In this document: positions 14,927 through 23,536 of the stretch, piece by piece
Numbering within the stretch: position 1 is the first letter of the stretch
How the letters are laid out: every line of letters starts with the position of its first letter
NCBI GenBank assembly: GCA_000517005.1
Contig: KI912045.1
Coordinates: forward strand, 176,151-215,205
DNA from: Microvirga lupini
Lineage (GTDB): Bacteria; Pseudomonadota; Alphaproteobacteria; Rhizobiales; Beijerinckiaceae
Direction of reading: 5' to 3'
DNA length: 39,055 nt
The notes under the pieces: generated by a model
What the model saw: the letters and a program-made list of their open reading frames with translations, nothing else
Database searches by the model: none
What the model was told of the DNA's origin: nothing
Position numbers and translations under genes: made by a program

Positions 14927-17900
14927 TTACCCAATCAGTCCCTGACCCGACTGACGCGCCGGGATCGCTTTGACCAAGGCTCCGCGGCCACGACGCGCGC
15001 GGCCGGCGAGCCGGTTGTCGACCTCGTCGATGATGACGTCGATGTCCCCGTTGGGCTTGCGCTCCACCCGTGCTTCGCCAGGACCGTTGTTCTCAACGTT
15101 CACGTTGACGGCCGGCGCGACCGCTTGCGGCTGGGCCATCAGTGAGGCGTTGCGGGTGGCCATGCGGACATCGTCGCGAGACAAGACCTTCTCGCCGGTC
15201 TGCAGCTTCGCGTAGATCTCGTCGTGCTTCAGGCTGCCCCGGTGGAGTGCCGGCGCGCTCATGAAGGCGATCTGATCCATCAGCGACATCGGCAGCCGGT
15301 GGCCACCATGGCTGACGTCGCCGCCACCATGGTACGACCCGAAGCTGACGCCCGAGGTGTACTGGCCCCAATCCAGCGAACCACCGTTCGTGAACGGATC
15401 GCTGCCGCCACCGCCGAAGAGGCTCTTGAAGAAGCCACCGATGCCGCCACCGCCGCCACCCTGCAGGGCCTGCGCAGCCTGCTGGAAGGCACTGCCGAGC
15501 CCTTGCCCGCTCTGCAGGACCGTGTTGGACGTGGTCTGCAGGGCATTACCGACGCCGGCACCCTGCTGGCCGACCGTGTTGGTGAGAGCCGACAGGCCCT
15601 GTTGCAGCTGCGGGGTCTGGGCCGTCAGGTTCTGGGTCATCGTGCCCAGGCCCGTGCCGAATTGCGCCATGTTCGGCGCGAGGTTCGCGGTCGACTGGTT
15701 CAGCTGGTCGAAGTTCTGGGCCAGGGTGTCCGCACCCATGCCGCCGGCCATGGTGTTCTGGCCATAGCCGCCGGTCAGAGAGGCACCGCGGAACGCTTTG
15801 TGCGCAGCCCATGGATCACGGATGCCGATGTCTCGGAATCCGTACCACTCGCCGAAGCCCTTCTTCTGCATGTAGTCCAGGCCGAAATCGACCTGCTGCT
15901 TCCAGTTGGAGGGATCGAGCGAGATGCCGCGCTTGAGCGCTTCGTTGCCCAGGCCACCCTTGGTGTACAGCTGCATGACGCCATAGGACGCGCCATTGTC
16001 GCCACGGGCGAAGGGGTTGAACCCCGACTCCTGCCGGATGCCCCGGGCGATGATGTCGGGATCCATGCCGCGGGCCTGTGCGCCAATGCGGAGGTACTGC
16101 TCGACCTCATTCCGCAGACCGTCGCTCGCCTTGGTGAAGGTGCCGCCGATGGTCTGGCCGATGGTCGAGGTGACCTGCTTGGCGGCTGCCTGGGTCTGCG
16201 ACTGCATGAACGGCACCAGGGAGCCGGCGATCTGGGTGTTGATGCCGCCCAGGATCCCCTGCGCCTGCGGAGCATACTGCCCCAGGTTCACGTTCGGCAT
16301 GGCGGTCGCGATACTCTGTGTGGCTGCGCCGGTCGACGTGAGGCTCGGGAGCGCCGATCCGCGGTTGATGCCGCCAAAGAGCACTTGGAAGACGTTGAAC
16401 CCCGACTGCGAGTTGGGGTCGAACATCGAGTTGACCATCATCTCCCAGATCTTGTCGGCGACCTTGCCGAGGGCATTGGCCAGGGAATCGGCCATGTCCT
16501 TGCCCTGGCGCAGGTCGGACAGGAGATCCGTGAAGAAGCCCTTGCCCATGTCGCGGTAGGACTGCAGATCCTTCTGCTGCTGCTGGAGCAGCTGGATTGC
16601 CTGCTTGGCCTCGCCATAGCGCTGGGCATGGGCCTGGATGGCAGCACCCAAGGACTCGGTGATCGTGATGCCCTGGCGGTCGTACTCGTTCTTGAGACGC
16701 TGCGCCTCGGCCGCGGCCTCGATCTCAGCCGTCGTCTTGCCGAAGGTCTCAGCCTGGACCCGGGCACTGCTGATCTGTTCGTTGAGGGCACGGTTGGCTT
16801 CCTCGAGCGGGCCACGCAGGGCCTCCTGCTTTGCCGCCCACTCGTCGAGTTCCTGGGCCCTGTCGAACCCGGGCAGGTTGCCGTGCTCCCGGCGCAGATC
16901 GTCGTACTGGTTGCGGATGCCCATCTGCTGCCGCTGGATGGGGGTCAATCCGACCATCTGGGCGTTGCGCTGTGCCTCGCGCACGGCATCGTGGGCAGCC
17001 TTCTGGGACTGGACGAGGCTGCGGTTGAAGGCAGCCATGGCCTCGACGATGGCCTCGAGTTCCGTGCGGCCGGAATTGATCGCCTGATTGTAGGTCTGCT
17101 GCGCCTCGGCCGCGCGACGCTGCTCGGCATTGGTGGCCGTGAGGACTCGCTGCTCGTCTTGGTACTGCTCGACCAGCTGCTGAAGCGGGGTCTTCAGGTT
17201 GCGGAGCCGCTCCTCGAGCCGCTGGATCGCCTGATCGACCTGCTCCTGGGTCTTGCCGATGTCGGCCGGATTGACCGACCGCATGACGCGCAGCCGCTCC
17301 TGCAGGGACTCGGCTTCGAAGTTCTCGGGCGCGAGGTCGCGCATGATGCCGAGCGCGGTCGACCGCCGCAGCGCTTCCAGCTGGTCGTCGCGGATCTGCT
17401 TGAGGGACCGCTCGGCCGCGGCCAACTGCTCGTTGGTTTCCTTGTTGGCACGGGCCTGTTCGACCTGCACCCGATACTGCTCGTTGATGTCGGCAATCGA
17501 GCGCTCGAGGTCCGTCATGGTGGACGTCTCGAGGCCGAAGCGCGCCTGGGCACGACCCTCGTACTCAGCCTGCCCGCCGGCTGCCCTGTGCCGCTCGGCC
17601 AGGGCGCGCATGCGCTCGGTGAGGTTCAGAGCCTCGCGGATCCTGGCCTGCTCTTCCGGCGGCAACAGCTTGAACTCGCCCGTCTTTATCGCGTTCGACA
17701 GCGCCTCGATGTTCTTGGTCATCTCCGAGATGGCATCGTTCACCGGCTGCATGCCAGTGTAGATCTTCGCCATGTCGCGGGAGAGGTTGCTGACCCGGGC
17801 TTCCTGGCCGCGCTGGTACTCGAGTTGGTTCTGCCGGCGCACGTCCTCCTGCAGATTGTACTCCAACTGCCGTGTTGCCGTAGCCGGATCCTGGCCACCG

Positions 17901-19966
17901 TTGGGTCCTGCAGCCGCTGCGCGACGACGATTGGCCTGAGGAGTGTTCGTCCGCTCCTCGATGATCCTGCGGGCCTGCTGCGCCTCCCTGAGACGCTCCT
18001 CAAGGCTTGGGCCCGAGACCACACGGTCGACAGCCTTACCGACCTTGTCGATAGCCTGCGATGCCCCATTGGCGACCGATTCCCAGGCACGGGCCCAGAT
18101 GCTGGTCTTGTTCGACGCGTCGCCGATGACGGTGTTGAGCCGGCCGAGGATCGCGGCCTGCGCGCCGGCACGGTCGCCGGTCTCGGCCATCCGCTGAATC
18201 GCCTTCAGCTGGGTGACCGTGAACAGGTTGAACTGCTTGTCCAGTTCCTCGACGCCCCGGCCCGGATCAGCCAGTTTGGTCGCCAGATCGCCGAGGGAAT
18301 CGGGCAGTTCCTGGCCGGTCATCACTGCCAGATCCTTGGCAGCGTTCCTGGCCTCATCCATCAGATCGATGGAGATCCTGCCGGTGCTGGCGAAGGTGGC
18401 GAAGGCTGCGCGAGACACGCTATCCGAGAAGCCGGCCGCACCGGCTCCTGCCTCGGCGGCTCGGACCAGCGTACCGGCCCCGCCCATCGTCGACCGGCCG
18501 AGCCCCATGAGGGAGCGCTCGACGTTACGGATGCTGTCGTCGTATCGGCTCCACGCAGCCGCAGCGGCAGCCGCCCCACCGACGAGAGCCGTGACCGTCA
18601 CGGTCGTCGGGGTGACCAACTGGCCGAGCGCGGTGCCGACGGCCCTGAGGTTCTCTCTGATGCTACCGTTGCCGCCGGCCAGGATCTGGGCGATCTGCGG
18701 ACCTTGAGTAGTCAGGATCTGCAGCGGGGAGGATCCCGATCCGGCCATGCTGACAATATCAGACAGCTGGTAGCCGAGGTTGGTGATGTCAGCCCGTCCC
18801 AGGCGACCGCCACCAATCGTATGGGCCTGCTCTTGGACCTGACGACGCTTGAGCGCATCGTTCTGGGCATCGATGATCTGCTGACCCTCAAGCAGCTTGA
18901 GATTCACCATCTCGGTGATCTCTTTCATCTCATCCTCATAGCGGGCTTGCGCCTGGATGAGGGGCTGGGTGCGCTCGAGGATCTCCTTGCGCTTGGCCTG
19001 CAGCTGCTGCAAGCGCTTCTCGCGTTCCTCCAGCGCGGAGTAGCCGGCACCGGCATCGGTCGCTGCTGTGCGGGAGACGCCCGTGATCTCGTCCCAGGCC
19101 ATGCGACGCTGCTCGCCCTGGTGACCGGTGCGCAGGTTATCCAGCTGCTGCTGCCTCGCGGCCTGCCGCTCCACGAAGGCAGCGTATTCCTTCTCGCGAG
19201 CCGCGCGCTTGGCTGCCTCTTCGACCATGCGCTTGTCGACGTTCGCGATCTCTTCCTTCTCACGCTTCTCGCGCTCGAGGATGCGGAGGTGCTCCCGCTC
19301 GAGTTCATTGATGGTGGCCATACTCCGGCCAGCACCCTCGGTCGCAGCGGTGCGGTCGACGCCGGCATAGGCATTCCAGCGATCCTGGGCAGCCTTGGCC
19401 TCGATCCTGGCGAGCGCCTCGGCATCGTCCCGGGCCTTCTGGGCACGACGCTCGATGGTGGCCTGCAGGGCCCGCTCCGTGACGATCTGCTCCCGGGCGA
19501 TCTGCGCCTCGAGTTCACGCGCCCGCACAGTATCCTGGGCAGCCTTGCGCGCTGCCTCCAGGCCCATGGTGTCGATGTTCAGCGCGATCTCACGGTTGAG
19601 ACCGACCTTGTCGAGGAGCGCATCGAGACGCTCCATCTCTTCGAAGAAACGACTGCCACCAATGTGCTCCTGATCGAGCGCGCGGGTGACAGTCTTCAGT
19701 CCACGTTCGAAATCCCACAACGCCTTGGAAACCGCGTCGGTCGACCGAGCATACGAGTTCCAGCTCTTGAGACCGTTGAGGGTCTTGTTGGCGTTGAGGT
19801 CAGTCGACTTTGCGAGTTGTGCGCCGGCTTCCTCGGCCTGACGGAACGCGTCCGACACCTCCTTTGCGGCTTCCGCCATCTTTCGATGGTCGCTTGCGAC
19901 CTTTTCCAGCCCCTCCGCGACCGCGCGGATTTTGAGCAGGCGGATTGTCTCGAGAGTCTGAGCCAT
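14927..19966 (-). CDS. Tail tape measure protein with lytic transglycosylase domain
   Basis: 1679 aa from the ATG at 19966 (longer upstream frames overlap the tail chaperone and lack a better signal). The first about 380 residues and much of 560-1150 are long coiled coils rich in Glu, Arg, Ala and Gln. Residues about 385-480 match the lambda gpH-like domain (NLGYQLSDIVSMAGSG, then an Ala/Gly-rich hydrophobic stretch). Residues about 1295-1410 form a lytic transglycosylase (SLT) domain with catalytic Glu near residue 1313 in IARGIRQESGFNPF followed by YGVMQL. A Gln/Gly/Thr-rich region and a Gly-rich tract follow. It sets tail length and probably opens peptidoglycan during injection. Confidence 0.9.
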   Translation of the reverse strand: MAQTLETIRLLKIRAVAEGLEKVASDHRKMAEAAKEVSDAFRQAEEAGAQLAKSTDLNANKTLNGLKSWNSYARSTDAVSKALWDFERGLKTVTRALDQEHIGGSRFFEEMERLDALLDKVGLNREIALNIDTMGLEAARKAAQDTVRARELEAQIAREQIVTERALQATIERRAQKARDDAEALARIEAKAAQDRWNAYAGVDRTAATEGAGRSMATINELEREHLRILEREKREKEEIANVDKRMVEEAAKRAAREKEYAAFVERQAARQQQLDNLRTGHQGEQRRMAWDEITGVSRTAATDAGAGYSALEEREKRLQQLQAKRKEILERTQPLIQAQARYEDEMKEITEMVNLKLLEGQQIIDAQNDALKRRQVQEQAHTIGGGRLGRADITNLGYQLSDIVSMAGSGSSPLQILTTQGPQIAQILAGGNGSIRENLRAVGTALGQLVTPTTVTVTALVGGAAAAAAAWSRYDDSIRNVERSLMGLGRSTMGGAGTLVRAAEAGAGAAGFSDSVSRAAFATFASTGRISIDLMDEARNAAKDLAVMTGQELPDSLGDLATKLADPGRGVEELDKQFNLFTVTQLKAIQRMAETGDRAGAQAAILGRLNTVIGDASNKTSIWARAWESVANGASQAIDKVGKAVDRVVSGPSLEERLREAQQARRIIEERTNTPQANRRRAAAAGPNGGQDPATATRQLEYNLQEDVRRQNQLEYQRGQEARVSNLSRDMAKIYTGMQPVNDAISEMTKNIEALSNAIKTGEFKLLPPEEQARIREALNLTERMRALAERHRAAGGQAEYEGRAQARFGLETSTMTDLERSIADINEQYRVQVEQARANKETNEQLAAAERSLKQIRDDQLEALRRSTALGIMRDLAPENFEAESLQERLRVMRSVNPADIGKTQEQVDQAIQRLEERLRNLKTPLQQLVEQYQDEQRVLTATNAEQRRAAEAQQTYNQAINSGRTELEAIVEAMAAFNRSLVQSQKAAHDAVREAQRNAQMVGLTPIQRQQMGIRNQYDDLRREHGNLPGFDRAQELDEWAAKQEALRGPLEEANRALNEQISSARVQAETFGKTTAEIEAAAEAQRLKNEYDRQGITITESLGAAIQAHAQRYGEAKQAIQLLQQQQKDLQSYRDMGKGFFTDLLSDLRQGKDMADSLANALGKVADKIWEMMVNSMFDPNSQSGFNVFQVLFGGINRGSALPSLTSTGAATQSIATAMPNVNLGQYAPQAQGILGGINTQIAGSLVPFMQSQTQAAAKQVTSTIGQTIGGTFTKASDGLRNEVEQYLRIGAQARGMDPDIIARGIRQESGFNPFARGDNGASYGVMQLYTKGGLGNEALKRGISLDPSNWKQQVDFGLDYMQKKGFGEWYGFRDIGIRDPWAAHKAFRGASLTGGYGQNTMAGGMGADTLAQNFDQLNQSTANLAPNMAQFGTGLGTMTQNLTAQTPQLQQGLSALTNTVGQQGAGVGNALQTTSNTVLQSGQGLGSAFQQAAQALQGGGGGGIGGFFKSLFGGGGSDPFTNGGSLDWGQYTSGVSFGSYHGGGDVSHGGHRLPMSLMDQIAFMSAPALHRGSLKHDEIYAKLQTGEKVLSRDDVRMATRNASLMAQPQAVAPAVNVNVENNGPGEARVERKPNGDIDVIIDEVDNRLAGRARRGRGALVKAIPARQSGQGLIG

Positions 19967-20800
19967 CAGCTTGATCCGTGGTTTCGGGGGGGCGTCGTTT
20001 GGGAGGTTCGTCTTCGCGCGAGAGAAGCTTGCGCGCGTACTCGCTATCATCGCCCTCGAGTTCGTTCTCGAGGTTGATGCCTCCTGGCGTGGAGCGGATC
20101 TCGATGTACATCGAGTCCATCTCCTTGATGATCGTCAGGAAGGTGTCGAAGGCATCGATGTCGGTGATGCCGTAGCGCGCGGCATAAGCATCAACAGCCG
20201 AGAACGGGATCGGACCAATGCTCATGTTTAGTTGGCGGTCGTTGTTCAGCCGCCAGAAGCTGTCCCAGAACCACTGCAGGCCAAAGCTGACCTGTGGCCG
20301 GTTCAGATACCGCTTCGGGAGTGATCGTCCTCGCGCTCGTAGCTTTTCAAAGTGCGAGACGCACTCGCCCCAGATTAGTTGCCACCTGAGGCAGTCGAGG
20401 AGTTTTTTGTGATCTCCTCCAGGGTCGCCTTGCCGGTCTGGGCGACGTTCGAAGCGGCCCAGGTCGTGGCGCGACGGAACACTGCGGTCTCCGGATCCGA
20501 GAGCAGCTGCTCCGCGAGATCCTCATCGAACGGCTCGGTGTTGCCGTCGTCATCCTCGATGCCATGCCAGTCCAGCAGAACAGTCTCATGCAGCAGACGG
20601 ATTTCGACAGCCTCTTGCACCTCAGGCTTCTTGAACTCCTCTTCCGGCATGGATGCGCGGATCTCGCCGTAGATGCGAGAGGCATCCGAGTTGAAGAGGC
20701 CACGGACCTTGAGGGCCACCCCGGGCAAGTTCGGCAGGTCGCTGACCCAGCCACCTTCCTCGATGTTCTGCTGCACTTGCTTGATCTGCTTGATACGCAT
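19800..20800 (-). CDS. Tail assembly chaperone, -1 frameshift product (gpGT-like)
   Basis: Translation starts at 20800. At 20402-20408 the message contains the slippery heptamer A AAA AAC, read in frame as AAA AAC. A -1 slip there avoids the stop at 20375-20377 and enters a frame that stays open to 19800. The new frame immediately gives protein-like sequence (CLRWQLIWGECV, then SFGLQWFWDSFWR), typical of the C-terminal partner of gpG/gpGT pairs. The full product would be about 333 aa. The extension overlaps the tape measure start by 167 nt and ends in a basic Gly/Arg-rich tail. It should bind tape measure and tube protein during tail assembly. Confidence 0.8.
20375..20800 (-). CDS. Tail assembly chaperone, short form (gpG-like), 140 aa
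   Basis: The zero-frame product of the chaperone pair. It is acidic and helical (IKQIKQVQQNIEEGG start, VEIRLLHETVLLDWHGIED middle) and has the length expected for gpG-like proteins between tail tube and tape measure genes. The ATG at 20800 is the first start after the terminator at 20857-20877. The stop lies 25 nt beyond the slippery site. It should be made in large excess over the frameshifted form. Confidence 0.8.
   Translation of the reverse strand: MRIKQIKQVQQNIEEGGWVSDLPNLPGVALKVRGLFNSDASRIYGEIRASMPEEEFKKPEVQEAVEIRLLHETVLLDWHGIEDDDGNTEPFDEDLAEQLLSDPETAVFRRATTWAASNVAQTGKATLEEITKNSSTASGGN
20402..20408 (-). promoter_or_regulatory. Programmed -1 ribosomal frameshift site (A AAA AAC)
   Basis: This heptamer is a canonical X-XXY-YYZ slippery sequence, placed in the correct frame 25 nt before the gpG-like stop. 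The -1 frame downstream is open for about 600 nt. A small GC-rich hairpin lies about 40 nt downstream; whether it stimulates slippage is uncertain. Confidence 0.8.
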
Positions 20801-20856
20801 ACGCACTACTCCGATTGCTGACAGATGTCGGTGTCCCTCCCCCGCAAGCGGGCATG

Positions 20857-20877
20857 AAAAAACCGCCCTGAGGCGGC
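20857..20877 (-). terminator. Intrinsic terminator after the tail tube gene
   Basis: A 5-bp GC stem (20863-20867 with 20872-20876) with a 4-nt loop, followed by six U on the minus strand. It lies between the tail tube stop (20914) and the tail chaperone start (20800), separating a highly expressed gene from a less expressed one. Confidence 0.75.
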
Positions 20878-20913
20878 TCGTCATGCGGAGGATGCGGGGG
20901 AGAAACAGAAGCA

Positions 20914-21393
20914 TTAAGCGCTGCGGGTGGCGGGCTTCTCAAAGACCTCAGAGTCGATGTCGACGGTCGCGGTACGACGAAGCACCGCGTTCACATCGCC
21001 GCCGGCACGACGCTTGCTTCGCACGATGCCACGGAAGAACTCCTCCGAATCGGTGCCGCTCGGATTCGGGCGGTCGGGATAGACCACACGGAAGCCGTAG
21101 GAGAAGTTCGTGCCCTCGGCTGCGATCACCGCCAGCTGGCCTTCATCCTCGGGATCGTTGCCGAAGGTAAGCGTCATGCTGCCAGCATCGCGAGCGCCTT
21201 TGCCCTTACGGACGCGACCATCGCCGAGCGACGTGAAAGTGACCGCGGCTGCCTCGTCGCCGTATTCCGGCAGGTTCTCGACGAGGCCGATCTCGGTCCA
21301 CTGCAGAGCGGTGAACTCTGCGAGTGTGTCGGTCTCATCCGCGACCGGGATGGCCGAGATGTAGACCTTGGTACCTGCTGCTGTTTTCAACAT
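20914..21393 (-). CDS. Major tail tube protein, 159 aa
   Basis: A beta-rich protein of the usual size for tail tube subunits: KTAAGTKVYISAIP start, a WTEIGLVENLPEYG segment, SMTLTFGND, and a C-terminal TATVDIDSEVF strand. It would form the stacked hexameric rings of the tail tube around the tape measure. The ATG at 21393 is chosen over an upstream in-frame codon because AGGG lies about 9 bases before it. It is flanked by a hairpin upstream (21451-21475) and an intrinsic terminator downstream (20857-20877), consistent with a separately tuned, abundant product. Confidence 0.8.
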   Translation of the reverse strand: MLKTAAGTKVYISAIPVADETDTLAEFTALQWTEIGLVENLPEYGDEAAAVTFTSLGDGRVRKGKGARDAGSMTLTFGNDPEDEGQLAVIAAEGTNFSYGFRVVYPDRPNPSGTDSEEFFRGIVRSKRRAGGDVNAVLRRTATVDIDSEVFEKPATRSA

Positions 21394-21450
21394 CAGAAAA
21401 ACCCTTTCCAAGGTTTGAGCGGCTGCCCGGGGCCGGTTTCAGATGAAAGC

Positions 21451-21475
21451 GACCCCGATGGGCGATGCCGGGGTC
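21451..21475 (-). terminator. Hairpin upstream of the tail tube gene, weak terminator
   Basis: A 7-bp GC-rich stem (21451-21457 with 21469-21475) around an 11-nt loop lies between the 93-aa gene and the tail tube gene. The minus-strand U-tract is short and broken, so efficiency as a terminator is doubtful. It could instead protect the 5' end of the tail tube message. Confidence 0.45.
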
Positions 21476-21494
21476 TTTCTCCTTGCGGAGCGGT

Positions 21495-21776
21495 TTAGGT
21501 CTGAGGAGACCCTTCGGCCGGGGTGGCCGATGCCTTCTTGGCAGAAGACTTCTTGGCCTTGCGGCTGGACGAGCGCGGTGCGCTGCGCGGAGCTTCGGCC
21601 GACGCAGCCTTCTGGCCCTCGACCGAGATCGCGCCGGCATTCAGGTATGCGCGGTTGCGGACGTTCTTGCTGTCGTACGAGACATTCTTGGACTCGCCGG
21701 GACGCAGGCTCTCCGAAGAGCCATCGTTGCCCACGACCGTCACACTAACCGTCGACTGGTTGGTCACCTTGGTCAT
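21495..21776 (-). CDS. Small tail-region protein with basic Lys/Ala-rich tail, 93 aa
   Basis: The N-terminal half is a likely beta domain (QSTVSVTVVGNDGSSESLRPG, then KNVSYDSKNVR). The C-terminal third is a low-complexity Ala/Ser/Lys/Arg tail with AKKSSAKKASATP, resembling nucleic-acid-binding or histone-like tails. The start overlaps the tail terminator gene by about 30 nt. No family was recognised. It sits just before the tail tube gene and may be a minor tail or decoration-type component. Confidence 0.6.
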   Translation of the reverse strand: MTKVTNQSTVSVTVVGNDGSSESLRPGESKNVSYDSKNVRNRAYLNAGAISVEGQKAASAEAPRSAPRSSSRKAKKSSAKKASATPAEGSPQT

Positions 21777-22185
21777 CGCTCTCACCATCTTGGAAGTCGT
21801 AGTGGTAGGGCACCACCACAGTTGCGAGGAAATAGCCGCCGGCATCGTTCGAATCGTCGAAGAACGGTGATGTCGGGGCCTCGGTCTCCACTCCGTCGAA
21901 GGAGACGTAGCGGAAGAGTTTCGTGAGTTCGTTTGCCCAGATGTTTGCTCTGGCCGTGCCCTCGCCTGCGATCATGTGCAGGACGAAGCGAATGCCACCT
22001 TCCTCACGATAGTAGCGATCACCCACAGCCATCCGATCCGTGCGGGATGCGGGATACTGGATCAGGATGTACGGGGAGCCATCCTGCGGAGCCTCGCCGA
22101 CCGTGTTCTGGCCGATCACGGGGCTATGCTTCCATAGCTCTGCCATCCGTCTCTCGACGGCTTCGATCAAATGCTGATGCGCCAT
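21745..22185 (-). CDS. Tail terminator / completion protein, 146 aa
   Basis: It begins with a helix (HQHLIEAVERRMAELW), then YILIQYPASRTDRM, and VLHMIAGEGTARANIWANELTKLF, the general pattern of tail-terminator proteins (lambda gpU/DUF4128 type) that cap the tube. The ATG at 22185 lies 2 bp after the stop of the gp10-like gene. Gene order (gp10-like, terminator, tube) supports this. The C-terminus is acidic. Family assignment is from pattern and position. Confidence 0.65.
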   Translation of the reverse strand: MAHQHLIEAVERRMAELWKHSPVIGQNTVGEAPQDGSPYILIQYPASRTDRMAVGDRYYREEGGIRFVLHMIAGEGTARANIWANELTKLFRYVSFDGVETEAPTSPFFDDSNDAGGYFLATVVVPYHYDFQDGESDDQGDQPVDG

Positions 22186-22187
22186 GC

Positions 22188-22877
22188 TTAGTCGATCCTG
22201 ATCACAATCGCCGGCTGGCGTGTCAGCCACTCATCGCGCTTCTCGCCACGACGGTAGGGACTCGCCATGTCGGTCGTCTGCGCCCACTCATGAATCTCGC
22301 CGATCTCGAACGGTGTGCGGTACGAAAACCGGATGCTGCCGTAGTTGCTGAACCGTCGGCGCGCGAGCGCTGCCACCACCTCATACACACCGTCTGGAGC
22401 CTGCGAGGAGACGCCTCTCTCGATCTTCCTCGCGTACGGCTGCATGTTCACGAAGACCGCTTCCGTCATCGGCATCGGAGCCGGCCCCTCGGGATCGGAG
22501 GCATTGCCGTCCACAAAGAACATGTGGCTGCGCGCGTACAGCCCCGGATGGTTCGGACGAGGATCGTCAGGCTGGCCGACCGGAGAGTTGAGCACCAGCA
22601 TCTCGTAGATCCACCGGTACATTTCCGAGGCCAGTTCGAACTCGACCTCCACCTCGCTGCGCACCGTCGCCCGTGTCAGCGGCCCTGGCGTACCGTCGAC
22701 ACGGATCTCATAGTCTGGCACCTCGCCCAGGATCTGCTGGTTCTGCTGCACGGCCTGACCGATCTGGTCGCGAGCAAACTCCTGAAACATCCGGTCCCGC
22801 TCGGCCGGCGCAGCCTCAGGGACATAGGCCTCGAGGTTGCGGTCGATGACGTCGATGCGCGTCTTAATGCGCGGCAT
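22188..22877 (-). CDS. HK97 gp10-like neck/tail component, 229 aa
   Basis: Contains a helical N-terminus (RDQIGQAVQQNQQILG), then strands and the motifs SPVGQPDDPRPNHPGLYARS and AVFVNMQPYARKIERG, which are typical of gp10-like proteins that sit between head closure and tail terminator. Its ATG overlaps the stop of the upstream gene (TGATG), so the two are coupled. Length is slightly above the family's usual size because of an insertion near residues 110-130. Confidence 0.7.
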   Translation of the reverse strand: MPRIKTRIDVIDRNLEAYVPEAAPAERDRMFQEFARDQIGQAVQQNQQILGEVPDYEIRVDGTPGPLTRATVRSEVEVEFELASEMYRWIYEMLVLNSPVGQPDDPRPNHPGLYARSHMFFVDGNASDPEGPAPMPMTEAVFVNMQPYARKIERGVSSQAPDGVYEVVAALARRRFSNYGSIRFSYRTPFEIGEIHEWAQTTDMASPYRRGEKRDEWLTRQPAIVIRID

Positions 22878-23518
22878 CAGCCAGCAGCCTGGATCTCATA
22901 GGCATGGAGCACACCCGCGATCCGGTGGGTGTTCGCGTCTACTGCCAGGACGTTGTAGCTCTTCGTCCCGAGCAGGATCTTGTCGTTTGCACGGGGCGGC
23001 TCGGGCCAGTTCGCTGCCCGAAGATCAGCCGCGGACAGGATGATCCGGCTGTGGCCGAACTGGATGCCGCCGGCAATCTCCTCAGGCCGGTAACCTGTGA
23101 TGATGGCGCGGGCCGGGGCGTCGACCGGAGGGGCATTGGAGACGATCCTGCGGACGGTCACCACATCGCCCCGGCTGTTGAACTCGCTGCCGTACATGTC
23201 CGACGCCGGAGCCGTCTGCACGTCAAAGCGCAGCATGCCATCCGGCTTCTCGGCGATCTGCCGACCGATGATCTCCCACGCCTCTCCGTCCACCTCGACC
23301 ACGGATGCCGTCGATAGAGCCCTCGTCATTGCATTGTCGCGCAGCGTGAGGACGCCCGAAGACAGATTGAGGCGCAATCCCCCGATGGTCGTCGCCCGGG
23401 CTCCACGGGGCCGGAATCCGCCCCACTGGACCTCGGTCGCCGGCTCGTAGTCAGGGACCGTGAGTGACCGCCGCAGGATCGCGACCCTGCGGTTCAGGAG
23501 GCCAGCGGGTGTGCCCAT
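22877..23518 (-). CDS. Head closure / head-tail joining protein, two-part, 213 aa
   Basis: The N-terminal half (about 1-95) starts LLNRRVAILRRS and includes VEVDGEAWEIIGRQI, the form of head-tail joining proteins. The C-terminal half (about 115-213) has a second beta-rich unit with PEEIAGGIQFGHSRIILSAADL and DKILLGTKSYNVLAVD, which resembles another head-completion domain. It may thus be a fusion of two small neck proteins. It follows the HNH endonuclease gene, which separates it from the gp6-like connector gene. Confidence 0.65.
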   Translation of the reverse strand: MGTPAGLLNRRVAILRRSLTVPDYEPATEVQWGGFRPRGARATTIGGLRLNLSSGVLTLRDNAMTRALSTASVVEVDGEAWEIIGRQIAEKPDGMLRFDVQTAPASDMYGSEFNSRGDVVTVRRIVSNAPPVDAPARAIITGYRPEEIAGGIQFGHSRIILSAADLRAANWPEPPRANDKILLGTKSYNVLAVDANTHRIAGVLHAYEIQAAG

Positions 23519-23536
23519 GAGATACCTATTCGCTAC

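Noticed and set aside
15224-20077. A 1617-codon open frame on the plus strand
   Set aside because: It is the antisense of the tape measure gene; long open antisense frames are expected opposite GC-rich coding DNA, and its composition is not protein-like.
19800-20225. Independent gene starting at the internal ATG 20225
   Set aside because: The same frame is open and protein-like back to the slippery site at 20402-20408, so it is better read as the frameshift extension of the tail chaperone.
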